DNA of 64,000 bases from Gordonia rubripertincta (GTDB lineage: Bacteria > Actinomycetota > Actinomycetes > Mycobacteriales > Mycobacteriaceae). The notes under the pieces were generated by a model. The model did not search any database. It saw only the letters and a program-made list of their open reading frames with translations, and was not told where the DNA came from. Position 1 is the first letter of the stretch, and every line of letters starts with the position of its first letter. The DNA is taken from the NCBI RefSeq assembly GCF_038024875.1, contig NZ_CP136136.1, positions 682,001-746,000 on the forward strand. Reading direction: 5' to 3'. The position numbers were made by a program, and so were the translations under genes. This document shows, one piece after another, positions 1-8,160 of this stretch.

Positions 1-2
1 GC

Positions 3-215
3 GTCGCTGCACCGATCCGGGACGACATGGGGGTTGTAGTGGCGGCTTTGAGTATGACTGCCCCGGCGAGCCGATTTGTCCCGTCACAACGGGAGTACAA
101 GGCGGCGGTTGTTGCCGCTGCGGGAGCCGTCTCCAAAGCCTTGATTCAGGCCTCGGAACCTGCCGAGAAGCCGATGGAACGTGATAGCCCGCTTTTGCGG
201 GCAGTGCCCAACTAG
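3..215 (+). CDS. IclR-family regulator, C-terminal fragment (runs off left edge)
   Basis: Only the last ~70 codons are in the window. Reading in from the edge they give VAAPIRDDMGVVVAALSMTA, the typical end of an IclR effector-binding domain (API, then a glycine and a hydrophobic beta strand), followed by a helix with regularly spaced Ala/Val (AAVVAAAGAVSKAL). The N-terminal winged helix lies outside the window. The stop codon TAG (213-215) straddles the left junction of the IS630 element: TA is the target dinucleotide and G is the first base of the element. The gene faces a second IclR gene on the other strand. Target unknown; it may belong to the adjacent aromatic pathway. Confidence 0.75.
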   Translation, partial: VAAPIRDDMGVVVAALSMTAPASRFVPSQREYKAAVVAAAGAVSKALIQASEPAEKPMERDSPLLRAVPN

Positions 216-1348
216 TGTCCTGAGTCATTAATTGTCATTCGGTTGATAGACTGGGGAATGGCAACCCGGGGTCCGCGAGCAGTGGATATTGTTCTGACCG
301 ATGACGAGCGCCGTGAGCTCGAAGGGTGGGCGCGTCGGCGAACGACGGCCTCGGGTTTGGCGATGCGATCACGAATCGTTCTCGCTGCCGCTGATGGCGG
401 GTCGAATACCGAAGTGGCACAACGACTCGGCCTCAACCGAGGTACCGTGCGGCGATGGCGAGGCCGGTTCGTCGAGCACCGCTGCGAGGGGTTGCTCGAC
501 GAACCCCGGCCCGGGCGACCTCGAACCGTCGGCGACGAGCAGATCAAAGACCTGATCACCGCAACTCTCGAGACCACTCCGAAGAATGCGACACACTGGT
601 CGACTCGGTCGATGGCCGAGCATCTCGACATGTCACAGTCAACCGTGTCGCGTGTATGGAGAGCGTTCGGATTGGCTCCACACAAACAGGATTCGTGGAA
701 GCTGTCGAAAGATCCCATGTTCACCGAGAAGGTCCGCGACGTCGTCGGGCTCTACATGAACCCACCCGAACGTGCCCTGGTGCTCTGCGTTGACGAGAAG
801 ACCCAGATCCAAGCGCTCGATCGCACCCAGCCGATCTTTCCCATGCTCCCGGGCACCCCGCAACGGGCCAGCCACGACTACGTGCGCAACGGCACCTCCA
901 GCCTGTACGCGGCGTTGGACATCGCGTCGGGCAAAGTCATCGGTTCGCTTCACTCACGGCATCGCGCAACGGAATTCATCGGATTCCTCCGCAAGATCGA
1001 CGCCGAGGTACCCGACGAGCTCGACGTCCACCTGGTCATGGACAATGCCTCCACCCACAAGACACCCGCGGTCAAGCGATGGCTGACCGCGCACCCGCGG
1101 TTTGTTGTCCACTTCACTCCCACCAGCTCATCCTGGATGAACCTCGTCGAACGCTGGTTCGCCGAACTGACCACCAAGAAACTCCAACGCTCCACCCATC
1201 GCACCGTACGAGTACTCAATGCCGACATCAGAGCGTGGATCGAGACCTGGAACGACAACCCCCGCCCCTACGTGTGGGTCAAGACCGCTGACCAGATCCT
1301 CGACTCCATCGCCCACTACTGCACACGAATTAATGACTCAGGACACTA
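213..1348 (+). mobile_element. IS630-family insertion sequence, intact
   Basis: The ends are near-perfect inverted repeats: GTGTCCTGAGTCATTAATT at 215-233 and its complement at 1328-1346. A TA dinucleotide flanks each end (213-214 and 1347-1348), the target-site duplication expected of IS630/Tc1-mariner transposition. One transposase gene fills the interior. Removing the element and one TA restores ...CCCAACTAGCCCTCAG..., so the insertion lies between two convergent IclR genes only a few bases apart. Perfect ends and an intact gene suggest a recent insertion. Confidence 0.95.
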
Positions 1349-1349
1349 G
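258..1349 (+). CDS. IS630-family transposase
   Basis: 363 aa if started at ATG 258; a TTG at 243 in the same frame adds five residues. The N-terminal third holds two helix-turn-helix segments (around NTEVAQRLGLNRGTVRRW and SMAEHLDMSQSTVSRVWRAF). The catalytic DDE domain follows, with its acids in CVDEKT, VMDNASTHK and MNLVERWFAEL, so all catalytic residues are present. The final residues RINDSGH are encoded by the right inverted repeat. The stop codon TAG uses the duplicated TA plus one flanking genomic G, so the frame closes only because of where the element landed. Probably active. Confidence 0.95.
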   Translation: MATRGPRAVDIVLTDDERRELEGWARRRTTASGLAMRSRIVLAAADGGSNTEVAQRLGLNRGTVRRWRGRFVEHRCEGLLDEPRPGRPRTVGDEQIKDLITATLETTPKNATHWSTRSMAEHLDMSQSTVSRVWRAFGLAPHKQDSWKLSKDPMFTEKVRDVVGLYMNPPERALVLCVDEKTQIQALDRTQPIFPMLPGTPQRASHDYVRNGTSSLYAALDIASGKVIGSLHSRHRATEFIGFLRKIDAEVPDELDVHLVMDNASTHKTPAVKRWLTAHPRFVVHFTPTSSSWMNLVERWFAELTTKKLQRSTHRTVRVLNADIRAWIETWNDNPRPYVWVKTADQILDSIAHYCTRINDSGH

Positions 1350-1352
1350 CCC

Positions 1353-2141
1353 TCAGTGACCGCTGCCGAGTTGGCGGGACAACCCCAGAGCAGCGGTGCG
1401 TACCGCGGACGCCGTTTGGTCGAGATTGATCCTGTTTTGCCATCCGGAGACTGACAGGCCTGCAACAACGGTTCCGTCGTGACTGAAGACCGGGCTGGCG
1501 GCACACACGACCCCCGCGCGTGACTCTTCGAGGTCGTAGGAAACGCCTCTGTCCCGGATTCTGGACAGCTCAGCGCGGAAACGGCCGGGTGTGTCGATGG
1601 TGCGTTCGGCTAAGCGTGGGAGCCCATTCGCGACGATCAGGTCGACGGTGGCCTCGTCGGAGTAGGCGAGGATGGCTTTGCCGATACCGGTGCCGTGCGC
1701 AGGCCAACGTCCTCCCGATCGAGTTGGCAGAGGAGGAGCTGTCGGGCTCCTCAGCACGTCGAGATAGACCACCGCGGTGCCGTCAAGCACCGCGAGATGC
1801 ACCGAGTGGCCGGTGGCTTCGCGCAGATCGGACATGAACGGTTTAGCAGCATCACGCAGGCTCCGGTGCCGGGGTGCCTTCTGGCCCAGTTCGAACAGCC
1901 GAAGTCCCAGCCGGTACTCGGTGCCGTGACGTTCGAGTATGCGCAGCGATGCCAACTCCGCGGCCATCCGGTGCACGCTGGATTTCGACAGGCCGGTCCG
2001 GCGGGCGAGTTCGGATACTCCGAGACCGGTCGACTCGAATTCGAGCGCTTCGAGGAGCAGCATCGTTCGGGCAATGGCGCTGGACGCCTCGGCCCCGGTT
2101 CCGCGCGGGTTGTCCCGCTGAGAGGAACGGTTTGGTTGCAT
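1353..2141 (-). CDS. IclR-family transcriptional regulator
   Basis: 262 aa from ATG 2141. The N-terminal winged helix is at residues ~20-80 (GLGVSELARRTGLSKSSVHR), followed by the IclR effector domain with GRWPAHGTGIGKAILA and CAASPVFSHDGTVVAGLSVSG. The frame stays open upstream to 3068, but that part is only the complement of the hydratase genes. It is divergent from the hydratase/decarboxylase/tautomerase genes with about 100 bp between, the usual layout for an IclR regulator of a catabolic operon. I infer that it controls those genes and perhaps the whole meta-cleavage island; the effector is unknown. Its 3' end is 5 bp from the IS630 element. Confidence 0.9.
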   Translation of the reverse strand: MQPNRSSQRDNPRGTGAEASSAIARTMLLLEALEFESTGLGVSELARRTGLSKSSVHRMAAELASLRILERHGTEYRLGLRLFELGQKAPRHRSLRDAAKPFMSDLREATGHSVHLAVLDGTAVVYLDVLRSPTAPPLPTRSGGRWPAHGTGIGKAILAYSDEATVDLIVANGLPRLAERTIDTPGRFRAELSRIRDRGVSYDLEESRAGVVCAASPVFSHDGTVVAGLSVSGWQNRINLDQTASAVRTAALGLSRQLGSGH

Positions 2142-2240
2142 GACTGCAGATGCTCCACCACGCTGAGTCCAGGTGCAATACGTCACAGCAGGTCCGTGTT
2201 GAGCACGATCCTGCCCCGAACCCACTGGAGTGCTGATCTC

Positions 2241-3029
2241 ATGACGTCCGACGTTCAGTCCGCAGTCGCGGGACTGCTTGGTGCCTACGACTCCAAAATC
2301 CCTATCGAGCCCATTGCCGGCCAGTTCGCCGATCAACCGCTGTCTGTCGCGTACGAGATCGCACAGGCTCAGGTGCAGGCGTGGGAGAAGCGCGGCGATG
2401 TCGTCAAAGGCCATAAGGTTGGTCTGGCCTCGCGGGCGATCCAGCAGCAGATGGGTGTCGACCAACCCGACTTCGGCCACCTGACCGCGAGCATGTTCCA
2501 TCTCGAGCACGATCCCATCGCCCCGGATCTCTATATACAGCCGCGGATCGAACCGGAAATCGCCTTCGTCCTGGGCCAACCCCTGCGTGGTCCGGGTGTC
2601 ACGGTCGCCGACGCGGCGCGCGCGGTTGACTTCGTGCTCCCGGCGTTGGAGATCGTCGACTCGCGAATCCGGGACTGGAAGATCGGGATCTTCGACACGA
2701 TCGCCGACAACGCGTCGTCCGGCGGCGTCGTTTTGGGAAGCACGCCTGTGCAGTTGTCCGAGCTGGACCTGCGTCTGGCTGGATGCGCTCTGCATATCAA
2801 TGGCGAATTGGTTGCCACCGGTGCCGGCGGGGCGGTGTTGGGATCGCCGTTGAACGCGTTGGTGTGGCTGGCCAACACTGTCGGCCCCCTGGGGGTGACT
2901 CTCGAACCTGGCCATGTGGTGTTGCCCGGCTCGATGACCAAGGCCTTCCCGGTTACGGCGGGCAGCGCCATCGTCGCCGAGGTTCTCGGCTTGGGCAGCG
3001 TCACAGCCGTTGTGGGAAAGGACAACTGA
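2241..3029 (+). CDS. 2-keto-4-pentenoate hydratase (2-hydroxypenta-2,4-dienoate hydratase)
   Basis: 262 aa, the normal size for the MhpD/XylJ group of the fumarylacetoacetate-hydrolase superfamily. It adds water to 2-hydroxypenta-2,4-dienoate to give 4-hydroxy-2-oxovalerate. Visible family blocks are GHKVGLASRAIQQQMGV, the metal-binding stretch PRIEPEIAFVLG, and ALEIVDSRI. ATG 2241 follows directly on the short divergent promoter region. The stop shares its A with the ATG of the decarboxylase (TGATG), so the two are translationally coupled; in known pathways hydratase and decarboxylase form a complex. Which of the two paralogues is hydratase and which decarboxylase rests on overall similarity and could be reversed. 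Confidence 0.85.
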   Translation: MTSDVQSAVAGLLGAYDSKIPIEPIAGQFADQPLSVAYEIAQAQVQAWEKRGDVVKGHKVGLASRAIQQQMGVDQPDFGHLTASMFHLEHDPIAPDLYIQPRIEPEIAFVLGQPLRGPGVTVADAARAVDFVLPALEIVDSRIRDWKIGIFDTIADNASSGGVVLGSTPVQLSELDLRLAGCALHINGELVATGAGGAVLGSPLNALVWLANTVGPLGVTLEPGHVVLPGSMTKAFPVTAGSAIVAEVLGLGSVTAVVGKDN

Positions 3030-3829
3030 TGACAGACGCGGACACGACCGACCCGTGGAACGCCGCACGGGTGGCCAACATCCTCATTTCGGCGGAACGG
3101 TCACGGCAGCCCCGGACTTCGCTGCAAGCTGAGTGGCCAGACCTCGACCTCGACGTGGCGTACGCCGCGCAGGACATCGCCCTCGCGGATCGTCGCGCAC
3201 GGGGCGAGGTCGTCACCGGTGTGAAACTGGGTCTGACGTCTCGTGCGAAACAGCAGCAGATGGGTGTTGATGAGCCATCGGTGGCGTGGCTCACCGACGC
3301 CATGACCCTGCCTACGGGACTTGCCGTTCCGCGGGAGAAGCTGATCCATCCTCGCGCGGAGCCCGAGATCGCATTTGTGCTCGGCCGGCGCCTGGAGGGG
3401 CCCGGGGTGACCGCTGCTCAGGCGCTGTGCGCCGTCGATCATGTGGTGGGCGCCTTGGAGATCATCGACAGCCGGTACTCGGGCTTCAAGTTCACGCTGG
3501 CTGACGCCGTCGCCGACAACAACTCCTCAGGTGCCTACCTCACCGGGCCTGTCAGCCGACGCGTGGAGGAACTCAATCTGGCTCTCGAGGCGTGCCTGCT
3601 GGAAGTCGACGGCCACGTCGTCGACACGGCGACAGGGGCTGCGGTTCTTGGCCACCCGGCCGAGGCCCTGGCCTTCGCGGCCAACACGCTCGCTACCAGG
3701 GGGCATGCACTCGAGGCCGGTTGGATCGTCCTCACCGGCGGCATGACCGACGCGGTGCCGGTCTATCCCGGGGCGCGGGTCGCCGCCCATTTCACCTCAC
3801 TTGGCTCCATCTCTGTGTCTGGAGGATGA
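3029..3829 (+). CDS. 4-oxalocrotonate (2-oxo-3-hexenedioate) decarboxylase
   Basis: 266 aa, paralogous to the preceding hydratase. It shares the pattern VKLGLTSRAKQQQMGVDEPS, then HPRAEPEIAFVLGRRL (metal ligands) and ALEIIDSRYSGFKFTLADAVADN, the form seen in XylI/DmpH-type decarboxylases. Role: removes CO2 from the ketonised product of 4-oxalocrotonate tautomerase to give 2-hydroxypentadienoate. It is translationally coupled to the hydratase upstream, and the tautomerase gene follows 1 bp after its stop. The three genes form the dehydrogenative branch of meta-cleavage. Assignment relative to the hydratase is likely but not certain. Confidence 0.85.
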   Translation: MTDADTTDPWNAARVANILISAERSRQPRTSLQAEWPDLDLDVAYAAQDIALADRRARGEVVTGVKLGLTSRAKQQQMGVDEPSVAWLTDAMTLPTGLAVPREKLIHPRAEPEIAFVLGRRLEGPGVTAAQALCAVDHVVGALEIIDSRYSGFKFTLADAVADNNSSGAYLTGPVSRRVEELNLALEACLLEVDGHVVDTATGAAVLGHPAEALAFAANTLATRGHALEAGWIVLTGGMTDAVPVYPGARVAAHFTSLGSISVSGG

Positions 3830-3830
3830 C

Positions 3831-4034
3831 ATGCCCTTTATCGACGTGACCATCGCCCAGGGACGCACTCCCGAGCAGATCCGGAATCTGGTGCACGAAC
3901 TCACCCTGGCCGCGCAACGGGCGGTCGACGCCCCTCTGGGCAACATTCGGGTCGTCGTGCGGGAGGTGCCCACCACTCATTGGGCGGCCGGCGATGTGAC
4001 GATTGCCGAACGGGCCGCCAGCCAGAGTGGCTGA
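3831..4034 (+). CDS. 4-oxalocrotonate tautomerase
   Basis: 67 aa. The catalytic Pro1 is exposed after Met removal (MPFIDVTIAQGRT). Arg11 and Arg39 (NIRVVVRE) match the substrate-binding arginines of 4-OT, and Trp50 sits where the Pseudomonas enzyme has Phe50. ATG 3831 is preceded by a strong ribosome binding site, GGAGG at 3821-3825. An earlier in-frame ATG exists, but only this start gives the essential N-terminal proline. It isomerises 2-hydroxymuconate to 2-oxo-3-hexenedioate, the substrate of the decarboxylase encoded just upstream. Confidence 0.95.
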   Translation: MPFIDVTIAQGRTPEQIRNLVHELTLAAQRAVDAPLGNIRVVVREVPTTHWAAGDVTIAERAASQSG

Positions 4035-4149
4035 ACCACACCTCCGGGCGGCCACGACCGAATTCAGATTGTCCGATTACTCCTGGCAACCGGGTCGCGG
4101 TGGGCCGTAAACCTAAGGGGAACATGACCGCTCACCCCTTGGAGTCGCT

Positions 4150-5397
4150 ATGACCACCACCGATCTCCGGCCCGTCGCCGCAGAACCCGCCCGGATTGCC
4201 GACGAGCTTTACCACGACTTGCTCTCGCCGGACGAGATCGTCTCGGTTCGGCACAACATTCGCGACATCGCGCGGACTGCGATCGCCCCCATCGCTACTC
4301 GCATCGCGCACGGTGATGAGCGTCTCGACGGATTCCCCCGGGACGCGTTCGATGCCCTCGCCGAGCACGACGTCTTCCGCCTGCCCTTCTCGAAAGACGT
4401 CGGGGGCAATGGTCTGCAACATCCGGCGACGGCGACAGCGACAGCGGTCGAAGAGCTGGCGTACTACTCCAACAGTGTGGCGGCCATTTTCGACGTGCAT
4501 TGCATTCTCGCCGGCAACGCGATCAATCAGGGCACTGACGAGCAGCGCCGACGCTGGTTGGCTCCGCTGGTGGCCGGCGAGATCATCGGATCGTTCGCCA
4601 CCAGCGAGCCTGGCGCGTCGAGTGACCTGTCACCTGCTGCGGTCGGCACCCGCGCAGAACGGACCGCTGACGGCTGGACGCTGAATGGCCGCAAGCGCTG
4701 GATCACCAACTCCGTCGTGGCGTCGGTGGTGGTCGTCCTGGCCCAGACCGGGGCCAAGCTGTCCACGTTCATCGTGCCCACCTCGACCCCCGGGGTCACC
4801 ATCGGCACCCCAGATCGCAAGCTGGGCAACAACGGACAGATCACCGCCGATGTCATCCTCGATGACGTCCACCTCGGCCCGGAGGCCCTGCTGGGCGACG
4901 AGAACGGCGGCCTCAAAGTCGCCCTGCAGACGCTCACCTACGGCCGGATCGGCATCGCCGCCGCCGGCGTGGGCATGGCTCAAGCCGCGTTCGATCACAC
5001 TGCACACCATCTGCGCACCCGGCACGCTTTCGGCGGACCGCTGGCCGCCAAGCAGCACTGGCAGTTCCTGATGGCCGATCGCGCCACCGAGATCGCCACC
5101 GCACGTGACCTTTACTTGAAGGCCGCGCTGCGAGTGGACGCCGGCGTCGCGTTCCCCGAGCCAGAGGCAGCCATGGCCAAACTGCGCGGAACCGAGGTCT
5201 CGGTGCAGATGGCACGCGACGCCGTGCAGGCATTCGGCGGCTTCGGGTTCACTCGCCAACTCGGCGACGACGATTCATCGAGCCCGGTCGAGGCGATATA
5301 CCGTGACAGCAAGATCGGCGAGATCTACGAGGGCGCCAACGAGGTGCAACGGTGGGTTCTGGCCCGCCAGATCTTCGGTCGCGACATCACCGGCTGA
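4150..5397 (+). CDS. acyl-CoA dehydrogenase family protein
   Basis: 415 aa. Acyl-CoA dehydrogenase N, middle and C domains are in order. FAD and substrate motifs are SFATSEPGASSDL, NGRKRWITNS and the C-terminal QAFGGFGFTRQLG and IYRDSKIGEIYEGANEVQ. The C-terminal segment YEGANEVQ carries the Glu in the position used as base by short-chain enzymes. ATG 4150 is preceded by TTGGAG. It lies 115 bp after the tautomerase gene, on the same strand, with no strong terminator between, so it probably belongs to the same transcript. A meta-cleavage pathway needs no acyl-CoA dehydrogenase; it may act on an acyl or aryl-propionyl side chain of the natural substrate. Confidence 0.9.
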   Translation: MTTTDLRPVAAEPARIADELYHDLLSPDEIVSVRHNIRDIARTAIAPIATRIAHGDERLDGFPRDAFDALAEHDVFRLPFSKDVGGNGLQHPATATATAVEELAYYSNSVAAIFDVHCILAGNAINQGTDEQRRRWLAPLVAGEIIGSFATSEPGASSDLSPAAVGTRAERTADGWTLNGRKRWITNSVVASVVVVLAQTGAKLSTFIVPTSTPGVTIGTPDRKLGNNGQITADVILDDVHLGPEALLGDENGGLKVALQTLTYGRIGIAAAGVGMAQAAFDHTAHHLRTRHAFGGPLAAKQHWQFLMADRATEIATARDLYLKAALRVDAGVAFPEPEAAMAKLRGTEVSVQMARDAVQAFGGFGFTRQLGDDDSSSPVEAIYRDSKIGEIYEGANEVQRWVLARQIFGRDITG

Positions 5398-5404
5398 CCA
5401 CAGG

Positions 5405-5444
5405 GACGGATCGCGGGCACACCCCGGTGTGCCCGCGATCCGTC
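5405..5444. terminator. bidirectional terminator-like hairpin
   Basis: A perfect 18-bp stem (5405-5422 with 5427-5444) and a CCCG loop lie 8 bp after the acyl-CoA dehydrogenase stop and before the convergent tautomerase gene. There is no U-tract, common for high-GC actinobacterial terminators. Confidence 0.75.
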
Positions 5445-5481
5445 GTCGTCGTGGTGCCTTGCGGCGTGTGAGGTGTTCTGG

Positions 5482-5913
5482 TCACTCAGACGGACGGCTG
5501 ATGCCGGCGGCGCGGGCCGCGCTCTCGTCGGCTCGCGCGATGCTTGCCGCCCGTCCGGCAATGCCCCAGTTATCTGGTTCGACCTCGATGATCTGACCGC
5601 GGACTGCGGCTCGATCAACTGCAAGGACCTCGACGAGCAGGTCCGTGAACCGCTCGAGCAGTAGCTGCCGCTGCCGAGCAGGACGGCCTGCGAGCACGAT
5701 CGCAGTGAAATACGGTGCCACTGCACCACCTTCTGCGACGACAGCACCGGCCACCGCGATCGAGCTCGGCGGATGAGAGACGATGAAAACTCGCACCCGT
5801 TCGATGGGCGAGTCGAGCACCTCGGAGTAGATTCGTGAGGCCTGCAACAGCACTGTGCGTTGCTGGGACCCGTCGAAGGTGTCAGCGGGGAGATGAAAGT
5901 GCGCTACCGGCAC
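5482..5913 (-). CDS. fused-type tautomerase superfamily protein (cis-CaaD/MSAD-like)
   Basis: 143 aa, twice the length of 4-OT. It has Pro1 after the initiator Met (MPVAHFHLP) and a second tautomerase-like half beginning near residue 65 (YFTAIVLAGRPARQRQ). It ends with the WG-containing signature IIEVEPDNWGIAG. Such fused tautomerases include cis-3-chloroacrylic acid dehalogenase, malonate semialdehyde decarboxylase and many enol tautomerases. The Arg pair in GRPARQRQ is where the family binds a carboxylate. It is the last gene of the minus-strand operon (17 bp after the SDR), so it probably tautomerises or hydrates an intermediate here. No dehalogenation context is present. Confidence 0.8.
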   Translation of the reverse strand: MPVAHFHLPADTFDGSQQRTVLLQASRIYSEVLDSPIERVRVFIVSHPPSSIAVAGAVVAEGGAVAPYFTAIVLAGRPARQRQLLLERFTDLLVEVLAVDRAAVRGQIIEVEPDNWGIAGRAASIARADESAARAAGISRPSE

Positions 5914-5930
5914 GCGGAGCTCCGATCGGT

Positions 5931-6680
5931 CTACAGGATGCCGTGGCGTACACCGCCGTCGGCTGTGAGCACAGCTCCATGCAAGACCGCCGCCTCGGGC
6001 GCCAGGAGAACGTCGACGAGCCAGGCGATTTCGGAGAGAGTGGGGAGCCGGCCCAGCGAGGTGCGTGCGACATAGGTGTCCCAGATCTCCTCGACAGGAC
6101 GTCCGGTCTCTGCGGATTCGCGCGCCGCGAACGCCCGTAGCCGGGGGGTGTCGATCGGACCGGGCGCGATGGTGTGGGCGGTAACTCCCCGCGGTCCGTA
6201 GAGAGCGCTGATCTGCCGCATTAAGTTCAGTAGGGCCGCATTGGCTGTTCCTGGTGCCGCGTCAAGCGGGCCCGGTTCGATTCCGAGAGATCCCGCAATG
6301 GACACGAACCGTGAGCCCGGCACAAAGTGGTCGCGTACCGCATGCAGGAGCCGCACCACTCCCCCGGTTTTGATGTTGGCCGCGGTGGCGAGAGCGTGTG
6401 GATCGATGGTGTCTGCCGACCCCCGCACCGGTAGACCCGCAGCGAACAACGCCAGCTGGACCGGGCCGTCAATCGCGGCGCGGATGTCGGCGACGGCCCG
6501 GTCGTCACCGATGTCGGTAGGGCACACAGCGATGAGCTCACTGGTCGCGGCCAGGGTGTCGAGGGCAGCGCGATCCCGACCGACCGCCACAACGCGCAAG
6601 CCGCGCGTGACGAGTCGGTCGGTGATCACCGTGCCCATTGCGCCCGTGGCGCCAACCACGACGCACTGCAGTGGTTGCAC
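5931..6680 (-). CDS. SDR-fold oxidoreductase lacking the canonical Tyr-Lys pair
   Basis: 249 aa from GTG 6680, which overlaps the aldehyde dehydrogenase stop by one base. The Rossmann glycine motif VVVGATGAMG is at residues 7-16, the structural Asn region is ATAANIKTGG, and the Ser of the catalytic set is in FVSIAGSLG (~127). Where YxxxK is expected the protein reads DAAPGTANAALLNLMRQI, with neither Tyr nor Lys. The C-terminal TADGG motif is kept. Cofactor binding seems possible but classical dehydrogenase chemistry does not. It is operonic with the semialdehyde dehydrogenase and the fused tautomerase. Role unknown. Confidence 0.8.
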   Translation of the reverse strand: MQPLQCVVVGATGAMGTVITDRLVTRGLRVVAVGRDRAALDTLAATSELIAVCPTDIGDDRAVADIRAAIDGPVQLALFAAGLPVRGSADTIDPHALATAANIKTGGVVRLLHAVRDHFVPGSRFVSIAGSLGIEPGPLDAAPGTANAALLNLMRQISALYGPRGVTAHTIAPGPIDTPRLRAFAARESAETGRPVEEIWDTYVARTSLGRLPTLSEIAWLVDVLLAPEAAVLHGAVLTADGGVRHGIL

Positions 6681-8149
6681 TAGCGCCGCAGGCGGATGGT
6701 CACCGCGCGCGGCTCGGTGAAGAACTCACGCGAGTACTGGCCACCTTCGCGGCCGAGGCCGCTGATGCCCTCCCCGCCGAAGGGCAAGCGCAGGTCACGT
6801 TCGAAGAAGGTGTTGATCCATACCGTGCCGGCCTTCCAGCGTGCGGCCATCCGGTGGGCGCGGTCCAGGTTCTGGGTGAACAGGATGCCGGCCAGCCCGT
6901 AGGGCGAATCGTTGGTGATCCGCAGGGCTTCGTCTTCGGTGTCGAAACCCAGGACGGTCTCCACCGGGCCGAAGATTTCTTCCTGGGCGGTGCGGGACTG
7001 GTTGGTCAGTCCGGTGATGACGGTCGGCGGGTAGTAGAAGCCGTCGGCGCGGGCGGCGTCGGTGAGCCGTTCGCCGCCGGTGACGATCTTGCCGCCCTCT
7101 TCTTGCGCGAGCTCGACGTAGCTGTGCACCTTCTCCAGATGACGGGCTTCGATCAGAGGTCCCATGAAGGTGCCCGAGTCCTTGGGATCGCCGACGACCA
7201 GCTTGCGGGCTTCCTCGGTGAATCGCTCCAGGAACTCTTCCATGATGGAGTTCTGCACCAGCAGCCGCGACCCTGACAGACAGACTTGCCCATTGCCGCC
7301 GAAGATCGCCCGTAGCGACATCGGCACTGCCACATCGAGATCGGCGTCAGCGAAAACGATGTTGGCCGATTTGCCGCCCATTTCCGCCGAGACCGGCGTG
7401 TGGTTGAGCGCAGCAGCCTGCAGGATCTTCACCCCGGTCGCACTGGATCCGGTGAAGGTGATGCGGTCGACGCGTGAGTCGGAAGTCAGCGGTCCGGCAA
7501 CCGCTTCGCCGCCGAAGCCGTGCACGACGTTGAGTACACCGGGGGGAAGTCCGGCTTCGAGGGCCAGTTCGGCGAATCGATGCGCGGTCAATGGTGTCTG
7601 CGGCGCAGGCTTGAGCACGACGGTGTTACCGAAAGCCAACGCGGGCGCGATCTTCCAGGTGGCAAGCATCAGCGGGGCGTTCCATGGGCTGATCGCCGAC
7701 ACCACCCCGGCCGGCGGATAGAGGACGTAGGACAGCAGGTCGCCGTCGGGGTAGGCCTCGTTCGCGGCCATCGACACGTAATCGGCGAAGAACCGCAGAT
7801 TGTGCGCCACCCGCGGGATCTCCGCGTGCAGTGACTGAGTGATGGTCTTGCCGCCGTCGCGGGTTTCGAGCTGCGCGAGTTCGTCGCGGTGGTCGTCGAC
7901 GGCGTCGGCGACCGCGTGCAGAATTTTTGCGCGTTCCTTGGGTGACATCTGCGGCCAGGGACCCTGGTCGAACGCTGTACGGGCAGCGTCGATCGCCGCG
8001 GTACCGTCCTCTGCGGTTCCCTTGGGGACGAGGGCCAGCAGCGAGCCGTCGTGCGGATCGCGCGATTCGAAGGTGGAGCCGTCGGAGGCCGGAACCCAGT
8101 TCTCGCCGATGAGGTGGCGTACTTCGCTACGTTGCTCTGTCGAAGTCAT
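6680..8149 (-). CDS. aldehyde dehydrogenase, probable 2-hydroxymuconic semialdehyde dehydrogenase
   Basis: 489 aa, full-length NAD(P)-dependent aldehyde dehydrogenase. Landmarks are SPWNAPLMLATWKIAPALAF, the nucleotide turn FTGSSATG, the catalytic Glu in SAEMGGKS and the nucleophilic Cys in GNGQVCLSGSR. The C-terminal PFGGEGISGLGREGG is typical of the HMSD/betaine aldehyde dehydrogenase group. Context supports a role in oxidising the ring-cleavage semialdehyde to 2-hydroxymuconate, feeding the tautomerase at 3831. It is 11 bp downstream of the aldolase gene in the same operon. Confidence 0.85.
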   Translation of the reverse strand: MTSTEQRSEVRHLIGENWVPASDGSTFESRDPHDGSLLALVPKGTAEDGTAAIDAARTAFDQGPWPQMSPKERAKILHAVADAVDDHRDELAQLETRDGGKTITQSLHAEIPRVAHNLRFFADYVSMAANEAYPDGDLLSYVLYPPAGVVSAISPWNAPLMLATWKIAPALAFGNTVVLKPAPQTPLTAHRFAELALEAGLPPGVLNVVHGFGGEAVAGPLTSDSRVDRITFTGSSATGVKILQAAALNHTPVSAEMGGKSANIVFADADLDVAVPMSLRAIFGGNGQVCLSGSRLLVQNSIMEEFLERFTEEARKLVVGDPKDSGTFMGPLIEARHLEKVHSYVELAQEEGGKIVTGGERLTDAARADGFYYPPTVITGLTNQSRTAQEEIFGPVETVLGFDTEDEALRITNDSPYGLAGILFTQNLDRAHRMAARWKAGTVWINTFFERDLRLPFGGEGISGLGREGGQYSREFFTEPRAVTIRLRR

Positions 8150-8160
8150 CGATGGTCCTT

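Noticed and set aside
2142..3068. In-frame N-terminal extension of the minus-strand IclR gene (would give 571 aa)
   Set aside because: It is the complement of the hydratase genes, has low-complexity Arg/Gly content, and the IclR family starts at the Met at 2141.
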